From NCBI GenBank assembly GCA_965220955.1, contig CBDCRK010000030.1:1-64000 (forward strand): a DNA stretch of 64,000 nucleotides, given 5' to 3'. The position numbers were made by a program, and so were the translations under genes. Below the pieces are notes generated by a model. It made no database searches. It was given only the letters and a program-made list of their open reading frames with translations, and was not told where the DNA came from. Source of the DNA: CBDCRK01 sp965220955 (GTDB lineage: Bacteria; Desulfobacterota; Binatia; Bin18; CBDCRK01). Numbering within the stretch: the stretch's first letter is position 1; every line of letters begins with the position of its first letter. Below, in pieces: positions 33,012 through 42,470 of this stretch.

Positions 33012-34490
33012 ATGGATCTTGGTAGTATTGAGAGCCTCGGTTACTTTTATCCCGAGGGTATCCTCATTCTGACAATTATTGTTGTCTTTGTTGCCGACCT
33101 GTTTGTGCACGACAAGGAGCGGTTAGGGGATATCGCACTGTTAGGTGCCGCGCTGGCATTTTTCACTTCCGCCCAACTCTCCGGCTGGGGGGAGGGCTGG
33201 CTTTTTCACCGCCTGATTGTTCTGGACAATTTTGCCGTTTTTTTCAAACTCCTCCTTTCCCTGGCGACCATGGGAGCGGTGTGGATGTCTCTGGGTTCAA
33301 ACGAGATCAAAGGGCCAAATCAGGGAGAATACTATGGGTTGCTCCTCTCCGCTGCCCTAGGTATGTTCCTTATGGCCTCGGCCGCAAACCTGCTCATGGC
33401 CTACCTTGCCCTCGAGTTTGTCAGCCTTACCTCCTATGTGCTTACCGGCTATCTACGTCACAACCGCCGCTCGGGCGAGGCAGCGCTCAAGTACCTCATT
33501 TATGGTGGGGTGGCATCAGGGGCAATGATCTACGGCATGAGCTGGATCTTTGGTCTAGCCGGCAGCATGGATTATGCCGAAATCAATGCCGCGTTCACCC
33601 AGGCAGAGCCCAACTCGGTGGCGCTGTTTATTGCCCTGGTTCTGATTCTGGCCGGGTTTGGCTATAAGATTGCGGCGGTGCCTTTTCATATGTGGGCGCC
33701 AGACGTGTACCATGGTGCGCCTATTCCTGTTACTGCTTTTCTTGCCGTGGGCTCCAAAGCGGCCGGGTTTGCCCTGCTTATGCGGTTTTTCTATCCGGCA
33801 ATTTCCACAGCAGGTGAGGGAGGTTCATGGCACTTCCTTCCTGGGGTAGAGTGGCCACAACTTCTACTGATTACCTCTATGGTGACCATGACTTTGGGGA
33901 ACCTTGCCGCTCTCAATCAGCACAACTTAAAACGCCTGCTCGCTTACTCAAGCATTGCGCATGCAGGCTATGCCTTGATGGGTTTTGTCGTTCTGAACGA
34001 TGAGGGGCTGAGGGCCATGCTCTTTTATCTGGTTGCCTATTATCTCATGACTCTGGGGGCTTTCTTGGTGGTGATGATTGTGGCCAATAACACCGGCAGA
34101 GAGGATATGGAAGGATACCGGGGGCTGGCTTGGCGGGGAGGGGCAGTGCCGGCGGTGGCCATGGCGATCTTTCTTTTCTCTTTGACCGGCCTGCCACCTT
34201 TAGCGGGTTTTATTGGCAAGTTTTACCTGTTTGCTGCGGTGGTGAAAGAACAATTTTACTTTTTAGCCTTGGTCGGAATTCTTAACAGTGTGGTTTCCCT
34301 TTACTATTACGCCCGCATTGTCAGGACTATGTTCTTAGACTTCCCGGTGGGAGACGAGGGGGAAGTCACCCTTGACTGGCACAACGGCTCTTTCCTTGTC
34401 CCCCTTAGCGTGTTGACGGTGGTGATTGGCGTGTACTGGGCACCACTCATTGATTTGGCTGATCGCTCGGTTCATTTCTTTGTTGGCTAA
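33012..34490 (+). CDS. nuoN: NADH-quinone oxidoreductase subunit N
   Basis: A 492-residue antiporter-like subunit next to NuoK/NuoM. Motifs: YLALEFVSLTSYVLTGYLRH (conserved Glu), YKIAAVPFHMWAPDVYHGAPIPVTAFL (Lys and His region) and LKRLLAYSSIAHAGYALMG. Last gene of the complex I cluster; no clear intrinsic terminator before rph. Confidence 0.95.
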   Translation: MDLGSIESLGYFYPEGILILTIIVVFVADLFVHDKERLGDIALLGAALAFFTSAQLSGWGEGWLFHRLIVLDNFAVFFKLLLSLATMGAVWMSLGSNEIKGPNQGEYYGLLLSAALGMFLMASAANLLMAYLALEFVSLTSYVLTGYLRHNRRSGEAALKYLIYGGVASGAMIYGMSWIFGLAGSMDYAEINAAFTQAEPNSVALFIALVLILAGFGYKIAAVPFHMWAPDVYHGAPIPVTAFLAVGSKAAGFALLMRFFYPAISTAGEGGSWHFLPGVEWPQLLLITSMVTMTLGNLAALNQHNLKRLLAYSSIAHAGYALMGFVVLNDEGLRAMLFYLVAYYLMTLGAFLVVMIVANNTGREDMEGYRGLAWRGGAVPAVAMAIFLFSLTGLPPLAGFIGKFYLFAAVVKEQFYFLALVGILNSVVSLYYYARIVRTMFLDFPVGDEGEVTLDWHNGSFLVPLSVLTVVIGVYWAPLIDLADRSVHFFVG

Positions 34491-34535
34491 AAACTTTCTC
34501 TAAGGTTGCCGGATAGGATGGTCTATGTCCTAAAA

Positions 34536-34564
34536 TTGTCCCACGGGTGTCGCCATGCTATAGT
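34536..34564 (+). promoter_or_regulatory. Promoter of rph
   Basis: TTGTCC (34536-34541), 17 bases, TATAGT (34559-34564), with an extended -10 TGC just before. The start codon of rph is 26 bases downstream of the -10 box. Good match to sigma70-type promoters. Confidence 0.6.
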
Positions 34565-34589
34565 AAAAAGAGTTGATCGAGGTGGATAA

Positions 34590-35375
34590 ATGGAGCAGAC
34601 TTTCCCCTTTGCCCGTGTCGATGGACGTACTGCTGAAGAACTCCGGCCAGTACGTATCTTGCGTGATTTCGTCAAGTATGCTGAAGGGTCGGTGTTGATT
34701 GAGATGGGGGATACCCGGGTGGTGTGCACCGCTAGTATAGAAGAGAAAGTTCCCCCTTTTCTGCGTAATACTGGGCAAGGGTGGATAACAGCGGAATACG
34801 GGATGCTGCCTCGGTCGGCAACTAGTCGTATTCCTCGTGAGGCCACTCGTGGTCGCATTGGGGGGCGTACCCACGAAATCCAAAGGCTCATTGGCCGAAG
34901 CCTCCGGGCAGTTGCTGACTTGACAGCATTAGGAGAGCGGACCATGTGGATCGACTGCGACGTCATTCAAGCGGACGGCGGTACCCGAACTGCGTCGATT
35001 ACCGGAGCTTTTGTGGCATTAGCGCTAGCGCTGAACCGACTTATAAGCGCGGGTGAGATAACTACCAATCCACTGCAGAACAGCGTGGCAGCAGTGAGCG
35101 TGGGCGTGCTTGAGAGTCACATTCTGCTTGACCTCTGCTATGCCGAGGACAGTCGAGCTGAGGTCGATATGAATTTTGTCATGACGGGAAGCGGGCATTT
35201 TGTTGAGGTACAAGGGACAGCAGAGAGCACGCCTTTCACTAAGCTCCAGCTTGATCAGATGATGGCGATGGCTTGGGAGGGGATTAAGGAGCTTATGGAG
35301 GTTCAGAAGAAAGCCCTGAGAGATCTGGCAATAGAAAAAAGTTCTTATAGTCCAGTACTATCTAGCAAAGTTTAA
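34590..35375 (+). CDS. rph: Ribonuclease PH
   Basis: A 261-residue phosphorolytic 3'-5' exoribonuclease that trims tRNA precursors after the CCA position. Motifs: the N-terminal VRILRDFVKYAEGSVLIEMG, GWITAEYGMLPRSATSRIPR, GRTHEIQRLIGRSLRA, DCDVIQADGGTRTASITGA and the C-terminal FTKLQLDQMMAMAWEGIKEL. Full-length with a short tail. It lies directly before a five-tRNA cluster, consistent with its role in tRNA maturation, though separate promoters are likely. Confidence 0.95.
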   Translation: MEQTFPFARVDGRTAEELRPVRILRDFVKYAEGSVLIEMGDTRVVCTASIEEKVPPFLRNTGQGWITAEYGMLPRSATSRIPREATRGRIGGRTHEIQRLIGRSLRAVADLTALGERTMWIDCDVIQADGGTRTASITGAFVALALALNRLISAGEITTNPLQNSVAAVSVGVLESHILLDLCYAEDSRAEVDMNFVMTGSGHFVEVQGTAESTPFTKLQLDQMMAMAWEGIKELMEVQKKALRDLAIEKSSYSPVLSSKV

Positions 35376-35418
35376 CCAAGGAGTACAAAGGGGGCTAATT
35401 TCTCTGTTTAGATCTAAT

Positions 35419-35492
35419 CGGGGCGTAGCGCAGCCTGGTAGCGCGTTAGATTTGGGATCTAAAGGTCGGCGGTTCGAATCCGCCCGCCCCGA
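35419..35492 (+). tRNA. tRNA-Pro(TGG)
   Basis: Seven-base acceptor CGGGGCG/CGCCCCG, anticodon loop TTTGGGA giving TGG, T-loop TTCGAAT. 74 nt with discriminator A; CCA not encoded. Confidence 0.95.
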
Positions 35493-35652
35493 CTCCCAAC
35501 CGAGCAATCCTGTGGTGCGTGCTCAGCATCTAGCCCCAATGGTTGACTTTAGACCAAGCGGGATCTTGCAAGTTGGCTGGACGCTAATGTTGGGGTGTTT
35601 ACGAAGGATGTGGTTGATAAAGGATAATTTGTTTCCTACAATCTCCTTGCTG

Positions 35653-35726
35653 GCGCCAGTAGCTCAGCAGGATAGAGCAGCGGCCTTCTAAGCCGCGGGT
35701 CGGGGGTTCGAGTCCCTTCTGGCGCG
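35653..35726 (+). tRNA. tRNA-Arg(TCT)
   Basis: Acceptor GCGCCAG/CTGGCGC, anticodon loop CTTCTAA (TCT), T-loop TTCGAGT. The T-stem GGGGG/CCCTT uses two G-T pairs. CCA not encoded. Confidence 0.93.
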
Positions 35727-35729
35727 TGT

Positions 35730-35803
35730 GGTGGGTGTAGCTCAGTTGGTAGAGCACTGGGTTGTGGCCCCAGTGGTCGAGGGTTCGAGTCCCTTCACTC
35801 ACC
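35730..35803 (+). tRNA. tRNA-His(GTG)
   Basis: Acceptor GTGGGTG/CACTCAC plus an upstream G that can be the G-1 opposite discriminator C (35803); anticodon loop TTGTGGC gives GTG. Only 3 bp after tRNA-Arg. Confidence 0.95.
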
Positions 35804-35811
35804 CTTAATAT

Positions 35812-35884
<73 letters not shown>

Positions 35885-35914
35885 TCCCCCGATACGTGGG
35901 GAGTGGGAAAGGAA

Positions 35915-35999
35915 GGCTGCCTGGTGGAATGGGTAGACACGTTGGCCTTAGGAGCCAATGCCTGTAATGGGCGTCCGAGTTCGAGTCTCGGGGCAGCCA
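35915..35999 (+). tRNA. tRNA-Leu(TAG)
   Basis: Class II tRNA with long variable arm (TGCCTGTAATGGGCG). Acceptor GGCTGCC/GGCAGCC, anticodon loop CTTAGGA giving TAG. CCA not encoded. Confidence 0.94.
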
Positions 36000-36076
36000 T
36001 TCTTCACTCTCCCTCTTTTTCTGGTGCTGGAGTAAGGTAAACTGGATCATACTTTGTCTGCTGTGTGTTAATAGCT

Positions 36077-37390
36077 ATGAAGATAAGTGTTGTAGAGATA
36101 AGCAGTGTTCAGCGACGGATCGAGGTCGAGTTTCCACCTGAACGAGTGCAGGAGGAGCTGGAAAAGAGCTACCGCGGGCTGCAGCAGCGGGTGCGGATCA
36201 AAGGGTTTCGTGCTGGTAAGGTGCCACGGGTAGTGCTTGAACATCATTTCTGCGAGCAGGTAGCAGAAGAAGTAGGTAATCGGCTCGTCGAGGAGTCCTA
36301 TAGCAAGATCCTTGACCAGCATGCCCTTTCAACGGTGGCACAGCCGCAGATCGTGGCTGAGAAAGTGGTACCGGGCCAGGCATTCCACTACTCAGCGGTG
36401 GTAGAGGTTAAGCCAGAAGTGACCATGCATGATTACGAGGGGTTGGAGGTAGAACGAGAGCAGGTACAGGTGGAGGAAGAGGAAGTAGTAGGGGTGCTAG
36501 ATCGCCTGCGAGAGGCACTGGCTCAGGTGCATCCAGTGATAGATCGTGATTGGGTGGAAAAGGGAGATACCGTTACACTCGACTATTCTGGTTTTCTTGA
36601 TGGACAGTCAGTTGCTGGGCTGAGGAGAGAGAACCAAGCTGTTGACGTTGGCAGCCGCACTTTTTTCCCCGAGTTTGAGGAGCGGCTGGTGGGTGTTCGG
36701 AAAGGCATGCCAAGCGAGTTTGCCCTGAAGTATCCTGTTGAGGGAGGGGCTGCAGAATTGGCGAGTAAAACTATTACCTTTCGGGTTACGGTCAAGGAAA
36801 TCGGCACCAAGGAACTGCCCTCTCTTGACGATGAGTTCGCTAAAGATCACGGAGAGTGTGAAACTCTGGCTGAGCTCCAAGAGAAGATACAAGCCGATCT
36901 CCGGGCAGCAGCGGAGCGACGGGCTGAGGCTCGGCTGCGGGAAGATCTTCTGGAACAATTGATAGTACGCAATCCCATTTCTATCCCCGAGAGCCTAGTA
37001 GAGCGACAATTTCAGCGCTTGGTAACGGAGCTGCGCGTGTCCCAAGGTCTTGGCTCCCGCACCCAAGGAGAGATGGCGCTACCTAGGGAGATACAGGAGG
37101 AGCTTCTGTCACGGGCTCGGCGTCAGGTGCAGAGTTCTCTACTATTGGATGCTCTAGCGCGACAGGAAAGCATAGTGGTTAGTGATACAGAGGTGGATGG
37201 TCGCCTTGCTGAAATCATCGCCAGCTCAGGTGAGCACCAGCGTCAGGTACATGCCTATTACGAGCAAGAAGAGAATCGGCAAGCGTTGCGTGTTCGTCTG
37301 TTACAGGAGAAGGCGCTCGGTGTAGTGGTTGACAGAGCGAAGATAAAGACGATAGATAAAAACGTTGCTTCAAGCCAAGAGAAGGACTAG
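36077..37390 (+). CDS. tig: Trigger factor (ribosome-associated chaperone / peptidyl-prolyl isomerase)
   Basis: A 437-residue protein with an N-terminal ribosome-binding domain (VEFPPERVQEELEKSYRGLQQR and the FRAGKVPRVVLEHHF region), a central FKBP-like PPIase domain (about residues 155-245; GDTVTLDYSGFLDGQSV) and a C-terminal helical chaperone arm. The start ATG at 36077 is preferred to GTG at 36065 because MKISVVEIS is the family N-terminus. It binds nascent chains at ribosomal protein L23. The order tig-clpP-clpX-lon is a widely conserved proteostasis operon. The gene ends 15 bp before clpP. Confidence 0.94.
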   Translation: MKISVVEISSVQRRIEVEFPPERVQEELEKSYRGLQQRVRIKGFRAGKVPRVVLEHHFCEQVAEEVGNRLVEESYSKILDQHALSTVAQPQIVAEKVVPGQAFHYSAVVEVKPEVTMHDYEGLEVEREQVQVEEEEVVGVLDRLREALAQVHPVIDRDWVEKGDTVTLDYSGFLDGQSVAGLRRENQAVDVGSRTFFPEFEERLVGVRKGMPSEFALKYPVEGGAAELASKTITFRVTVKEIGTKELPSLDDEFAKDHGECETLAELQEKIQADLRAAAERRAEARLREDLLEQLIVRNPISIPESLVERQFQRLVTELRVSQGLGSRTQGEMALPREIQEELLSRARRQVQSSLLLDALARQESIVVSDTEVDGRLAEIIASSGEHQRQVHAYYEQEENRQALRVRLLQEKALGVVVDRAKIKTIDKNVASSQEKD

Positions 37391-37405
37391 GAAGAGCACG
37401 CTGAT

Positions 37406-38002
37406 ATGAGCCTTGTTCCTATTGTGATTGAGCAGACAGGCCGGGGGGAGCGCGCCTATGACATCTATTCCCGTCTGCTCAGAGACCGGATCATTTTCCT
37501 CGGTTCGATGGTTACCGATGAGGTAGCAAACCTGCTCACCGCTCAACTCCTCTTTTTAGAGTCTGAAGATCCGGACAAAGATATTCACTTTTATATCAAC
37601 TCTCCTGGTGGGTCAGTCACCTCCGGTCTGGCCATCTACGACACTATGCAGTATATCCGTTCGGATGTGTCCACTCTCTGCCTAGGGCAAGCTGCCAGCA
37701 TGGCAGCTTGTCTCTTGGCAGCGGGGGCTAAGGGCAAGCGATATGCTCTGCCCCACTCGCGCATCCTAATTCACCAACCGTGGGGGGGGGCGCAGGGGCA
37801 AGCCACGGACATCGATATTCAGGCGCGGGAAATTCTGCGTCTGCGTGATCAAGTCAACAATATCCTTGTCAAGCATACCGGTCAGAGCATCAAGCGTATT
37901 GAGAGTGACACCGACCGCGATCGTTTCCTCAGCGGCAAGCAGGCAGTGGAGTATAGTATTGTCGATGAGGTGATTGTCAGTCGGCAGTACAAAAAGGGGT
38001 GA
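37406..38002 (+). CDS. clpP: ATP-dependent Clp protease proteolytic subunit
   Basis: A 198-residue serine protease that forms the tetradecameric barrel used by ClpX. The catalytic Ser98 is in GQAASMAACLL, His123 in RILIHQPWGG and the Asp in SDTDRDRFLS. Motif DIHFYINSPGGSVTSGLAI is complete. Nine bp before clpX. Confidence 0.96.
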   Translation: MSLVPIVIEQTGRGERAYDIYSRLLRDRIIFLGSMVTDEVANLLTAQLLFLESEDPDKDIHFYINSPGGSVTSGLAIYDTMQYIRSDVSTLCLGQAASMAACLLAAGAKGKRYALPHSRILIHQPWGGAQGQATDIDIQAREILRLRDQVNNILVKHTGQSIKRIESDTDRDRFLSGKQAVEYSIVDEVIVSRQYKKG

Positions 38003-38011
38003 GGGAGGGTC

Positions 38012-39259
38012 ATGGCCAGACATGGGGACGATCGTCCGGGAAATCTTGTCTGCTCTTTCTGTGGCAAGAGCCAGGACGAGGTGCGCAAACTTATTGCTGG
38101 CCCCACGGTGTACATCTGTGATGAGTGTATCGACCTGTGTAATGATATTATCGCTGAGGAATGTGATCAGGAGGAAGCCTTTTCCTCGATCTCGGCGGTG
38201 CCTAAACCGGCAGAGATTAAGAAGGTCCTTGACCAGTATGTTATCGGCCAAGAGCGAGCTAAAAAAATTCTGGCAGTGGCGATGCATAGCCACTACAAGC
38301 GGATCGACTCGCAATTGGTGACGAATGATGTCGAATTACAAAAGTCTAACATTATCTTGATTGGACCTACCGGTTCAGGCAAAACTCTGCTGGCGCAAAC
38401 TTTGGCCCGTTTTCTGCAGGTGCCTTTTACCATTGCTGATGCCACTAGCCTCACTGAGGCTGGCTATGTAGGGGAGGATGTAGAGAATATAATTTTAAGC
38501 CTACTGCAAAATGCCGATTATGATGTAGAGAAATGTCAAAAAGGCATCGTTTATATTGACGAGATCGACAAAATCGCCCGCAAAGGGGACAATCCCTCCA
38601 TCACTCGCGATGTTTCTGGTGAGGGGGTACAGCAGGCACTTTTAAAAATCATTGAGGGGACCGTTGCTAGTGTTCCACCAAAAGGGGGCAGAAAACACCC
38701 CCAGCAAGAGTTTGTTCAGGTAGACACTAACAACATTCTTTTCATCTGCGGTGGTGCATTTGTGGGCTTGGAGGATATTATTCGTCGGCGTAGCGGTGGC
38801 AAGAGTTTGGGCTTTGGTGCGGATGTGCGTCGGCGGACCGATCGGAGCGAGATCCTGGCTGAGGTACAGCCGGAAGACTTACTCAAGTTTGGTATGATCC
38901 CTGAGTTTGTTGGCCGCTTGCCAGTAATGGCGACCCTTGAGGAGCTTGACGAGAATGCGCTCGTACGTATCCTACGAGAGCCAAAAAATGCGCTGGTGCG
39001 TCAATACCAGAAGCTGTTCGATATGGAGAATGTACATCTGCGTATCACCGATGGGGCCCTCCTGGGCATTGCTCGTGAGGCGCTAAAGCGCCGCTCTGGT
39101 GCCCGAGGTCTGCGGGCGATTATGGAGAACATCATGCTCGATGTCATGTACGAGATTCCCTCTCAACCGAACATTAGAGAGGTCCTTATTTCCGAAGAGG
39201 TGGTAACCAAAGGCGCCGAGCCTATCATCCTATACCAAAAGGCGGTGGAAAGCGCTTAG
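38012..39259 (+). CDS. clpX: ATP-dependent Clp protease ATP-binding subunit ClpX
   Basis: A 415-residue AAA+ unfoldase. N-terminal zinc-binding domain with C14, C17, C36, C39 (CSFCGKS and CDECIDLC), Walker A GPTGSGKT, Walker B VYIDEIDKIA, the IGF-type ClpP-contact loop and sensor region GARGLRAIMENIML. It unfolds tagged substrates into ClpP. Full length. Confidence 0.96.
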   Translation: MARHGDDRPGNLVCSFCGKSQDEVRKLIAGPTVYICDECIDLCNDIIAEECDQEEAFSSISAVPKPAEIKKVLDQYVIGQERAKKILAVAMHSHYKRIDSQLVTNDVELQKSNIILIGPTGSGKTLLAQTLARFLQVPFTIADATSLTEAGYVGEDVENIILSLLQNADYDVEKCQKGIVYIDEIDKIARKGDNPSITRDVSGEGVQQALLKIIEGTVASVPPKGGRKHPQQEFVQVDTNNILFICGGAFVGLEDIIRRRSGGKSLGFGADVRRRTDRSEILAEVQPEDLLKFGMIPEFVGRLPVMATLEELDENALVRILREPKNALVRQYQKLFDMENVHLRITDGALLGIAREALKRRSGARGLRAIMENIMLDVMYEIPSQPNIREVLISEEVVTKGAEPIILYQKAVESA

Positions 39260-39292
39260 GTATCTAGGTCGGCAGAAGACAGGAGAAGAATC

Positions 39293-41743
39293 ATGCTGTT
39301 TCGCAACGACAAAAAGGATAGCCGTGAAGAAGGGGGAAACCTGCAGCTGCCTCTCCTCCCCTTGCGGGACATCATTGTGTTTCCTCACATGGTCGTGCCT
39401 TTGTTTGTCGGCCGGCAGAGGTCGATTAAGGCGCTGGAAGAAGCGGTGGCCAAGCAGAAACTCATTTTCCTGGCTACCCAAAGAGATGCCAAGGTCAACG
39501 ACCCTACTATGGGGGATATTTATCCCGTGGGTACACTAGGTAGTGTGGTACAGCTCTTACGGCTGCCTGACGGTACGGTGAAGGTGCTGGTAGAAGGGAA
39601 ACGGCGGGGGCGCGTTCTGCGTCATGTAGAACTAGCAGACTTCTTCTTTGTAGAAGTGGAAGAGATTGAGGAAAACTATGAACGTACCACTGAAGTAGAA
39701 GCCCTCATCCGCAGTGTGAACTCTGCATTTGAGAACTACGTGCGCCTGAACAAAAAGGTACCGCCAGAGATGATTATGTCAGTGACGGCGATCGATGATC
39801 CGGCTCGGCTGGCAGACACGATTGTTGCCCACTTGGGAATCCGGCTCGAAGACAAGCAGACTCTGCTTGAAACCTTTGACCCTGCTGAGAGGCTGGAAAA
39901 GGTACTGGGGCACATGCGCTCGGAGATCGAAATTTTAGAGGTGGAGCGACGTATCCGCAGCCGGGTTAAGAAGCAGATGGAAAAGACCCAGAAGGAGTAT
40001 TACCTAAACGAGCAGATGCGTGCTATCCAGAAAGAGCTCGGGGAAAAGGACGAGTTTAAAAACGAGATTCAAGAGTTAGAGGAGAAGCTTCGACAAAAGA
40101 AAATTTCTCCTGAAGGGCGTGACAAGGTAGAAAAGGAACTGAAGAAGCTCAAAATGATGTCACCGATGTCCGCCGAGGCTACGGTGGTACGCAATTACAT
40201 TGATTGGCTACTCTCGCTGCCCTGGCATGATTACACCGAAGACAAACTCGACATTCAGGAAGCAGAGAGGGTGTTGGAGGAGGACCACTGTGGACTAGAG
40301 AAGGTTAAGCAACGTATCCTGGAATACCTGGCGGTGCAGAGCTTGGTGGGGGAACTTAAAGGACCGATCTTGTGCTTTGTTGGCCCGCCGGGGGTAGGTA
40401 AAACCTCACTGGGCAAGTCGGTAGCCCGGGCTACCGGACGCAAATTCGTGAGGGTCTCGCTAGGTGGGGTGCGTGACGAGGCCGAGATTCGAGGTCATCG
40501 ACGCACCTATATCGGTGCACTGCCTGGCAAGATCATTCAGTCTATGAAAAAGGCCGGTTCCGGTAATCCGGTCTTCCTGCTAGATGAGGTAGACAAAATG
40601 TCCACGGACTTTCGTGGAGATCCGTCGGCTGCCCTCATGGAGGTGCTCGATCCCGAGCAGAATAATGCTTTTAACGACCATTACCTCGACGTTGACTACG
40701 ATCTCTCCAAGATTATGTTTATCTGCACAGCCAATATGCTTGAGCGTATCCCCCGCCCGTTGCAGGACCGCATGGAGATTATCCGCCTTCCTGGTTACAC
40801 TGAATGGGAGAAGCTGCATATTGCCAAGAAGTTTTTGGTCAAAAAGCAACGAGAAGCAAATGGTCTAACAGAGCGGAATGTCGAGTTCTCAGACCGCACC
40901 CTATTGGAAGTTATCCGTTTCTATACCCGTGAGGCTGGAGTGCGTAATCTGGAGCGAGAAGTCGCTACTATTTGCCGTAGAGTAGCGGTTGAAGTAGTAA
41001 AAAAGGATCGTGATGCCCGTGTACGGGTGACGCCTAAGAGCCTGAGTAAATATCTAGGCCCGCCGCGCTACCGGATGAGCAAAGCTGAGGAGGAACATCG
41101 TATTGGCGTGGCTACTGGGCTGGCATGGACAGATATGGGTGGCGAGATCCTTACTATCGAGGTGACGGTTGTGCCGGGCAAGGGAAAGCTCACGGTTACG
41201 GGCAGGCTTGGTGAAGTCATGCAAGAGTCGGCTCAAGCAGCTATGAGCTATGTACGCTCACGGGCTGGGGAGTTAGGGCTAGAGAGAGATTTTTATCAAA
41301 ACATAGATGTGCATATCCACATCCCTGAGGGAGCCACTCCCAAGGACGGCCCCTCGGCTGGCATTACTATGGCCACCGCTCTCGTCTCCGCCCTAACCAA
41401 GATTCCAATGCGCCAAGAAATCGCAATGACCGGAGAGGTCACGTTGCGTGGGCGTATTCTGCCTATTGGCGGACTCAAAGAAAAAATTCTTGCGGCTCAC
41501 CGGGCGGGGATTAAGTCTGTTTTTGTTCCTACAGAGAACGAAAAGGACCTTCAGGATATACCGGCTCCCATCCTCAAAGCTGTATACATTGAGATGGTGG
41601 ATCACATGGATCAGGTGCTCAAGAAGGTACTGAAGCTGGAAGACCCAGAGGGTTTTCTTAAGAAGCAGAAGTCTGGGTCAGAGAAAGAAGAGACCAGCTA
41701 CTCTGAAGAAGAAATTGTGCCGCCAGAGGTGGTAGCTCATTGA
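39293..41743 (+). CDS. lon: ATP-dependent Lon protease
   Basis: An 816-residue LonA protease. N-terminal substrate-binding domain starts LPLLPLRDIIVFPHMVVPLF; Walker A is GPPGVGKTS, Walker B VFLLDEVDKMS; the protease Ser-Lys dyad is in PKDGPSAGITMA and GGLKEKILAAHRAG. The acidic C-terminal tail (KEETSYSEEEIV) is an extension. Last protein gene of the tig-clpPX-lon group, followed by two tRNA genes. Confidence 0.96.
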   Translation: MLFRNDKKDSREEGGNLQLPLLPLRDIIVFPHMVVPLFVGRQRSIKALEEAVAKQKLIFLATQRDAKVNDPTMGDIYPVGTLGSVVQLLRLPDGTVKVLVEGKRRGRVLRHVELADFFFVEVEEIEENYERTTEVEALIRSVNSAFENYVRLNKKVPPEMIMSVTAIDDPARLADTIVAHLGIRLEDKQTLLETFDPAERLEKVLGHMRSEIEILEVERRIRSRVKKQMEKTQKEYYLNEQMRAIQKELGEKDEFKNEIQELEEKLRQKKISPEGRDKVEKELKKLKMMSPMSAEATVVRNYIDWLLSLPWHDYTEDKLDIQEAERVLEEDHCGLEKVKQRILEYLAVQSLVGELKGPILCFVGPPGVGKTSLGKSVARATGRKFVRVSLGGVRDEAEIRGHRRTYIGALPGKIIQSMKKAGSGNPVFLLDEVDKMSTDFRGDPSAALMEVLDPEQNNAFNDHYLDVDYDLSKIMFICTANMLERIPRPLQDRMEIIRLPGYTEWEKLHIAKKFLVKKQREANGLTERNVEFSDRTLLEVIRFYTREAGVRNLEREVATICRRVAVEVVKKDRDARVRVTPKSLSKYLGPPRYRMSKAEEEHRIGVATGLAWTDMGGEILTIEVTVVPGKGKLTVTGRLGEVMQESAQAAMSYVRSRAGELGLERDFYQNIDVHIHIPEGATPKDGPSAGITMATALVSALTKIPMRQEIAMTGEVTLRGRILPIGGLKEKILAAHRAGIKSVFVPTENEKDLQDIPAPILKAVYIEMVDHMDQVLKKVLKLEDPEGFLKKQKSGSEKEETSYSEEEIVPPEVVAH

Positions 41744-41827
41744 GTGGAAGGCGCTCTGAAAGGAAGACGTTGACAAGGGAAGGGATGAGTGGTAGGCCTT
41801 GCCCCCTACTGAGGATAAAGCCGCTTG

Positions 41828-41899
41828 GGGCGGTTAGCTCAGAGGGAGAGCATCGGCCTTACAAGCCGGGGGTCATCCGTTCAAATCGGATACCGCCCA
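41828..41899 (+). tRNA. tRNA-Val(TAC)
   Basis: Acceptor GGGCGGT/ACCGCCC, anticodon loop CTTACAA giving TAC, T-stem ATCCG/CGGAT with loop TTCAAAT. 72 nt owing to a short D-loop. CCA not encoded. Confidence 0.94.
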
Positions 41900-41903
41900 T
41901 GGT

Positions 41904-41977
<74 letters not shown>

Positions 41978-42014
41978 CCAGCCCTATAACCTATTTAGAT
42001 AAGAGAAGACTGTA

Positions 42015-42461
42015 ATGGCAAAGAGGACGATGTCGTTGCCGCGGGAAAAGGCACTGGCTGCCCGCCGTTGGTATCTAGTGGATGCCCAGGATAAGGTGCT
42101 CGGTCGCCTTGCCAGTGAGGTGGCCAAGCTCTTGCGTGGTAAAGGTAACCCGGCTTTTTCTCCTCATGTTGATTGTGGCGACTTTGTTGTGGTGATTAAT
42201 GCAGTCAGAGTCAAACCGACGGGCAATAAGCTCCAGGACAAGATATATTATCATCACACTGGATATCCGGGTGGGATCAAGCAGATAACTGCTGCTGATC
42301 TCCTGGCCTCTCATCCGGAGAGGGTGCTGCGGAAAGCGGTTGTAGGGATGCTGCCCAAAAATCGCCTGGGGCGCCAGCTTGCCACCAAGCTTAAAATTTA
42401 TCCTGGTCCTGATCACCCACACGCAGCGCAACAGCCCTCACCCATCACCTTGGTTGCATAG
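42015..42461 (+). CDS. rplM: 50S ribosomal protein L13
   Basis: A 148-residue protein; motifs RRWYLVDAQDKVLGRLASEVAKLL, TGNKLQDKIYYHHTGYPGGIK and GMLPKNRLGRQLATKLKIYPG are those of L13. The ending HPHAAQQPSPITLVA is family typical. Early assembly protein of the large subunit. In the usual operon with rpsI (9 bp gap). Confidence 0.96.
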   Translation: MAKRTMSLPREKALAARRWYLVDAQDKVLGRLASEVAKLLRGKGNPAFSPHVDCGDFVVVINAVRVKPTGNKLQDKIYYHHTGYPGGIKQITAADLLASHPERVLRKAVVGMLPKNRLGRQLATKLKIYPGPDHPHAAQQPSPITLVA

Positions 42462-42470
42462 AGGAGAAGT

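Noticed and set aside
35493..35652. Small plus-strand frame between tRNA-Pro and tRNA-Arg
   Set aside because: It runs through both tRNA genes and has no recognisable protein features.
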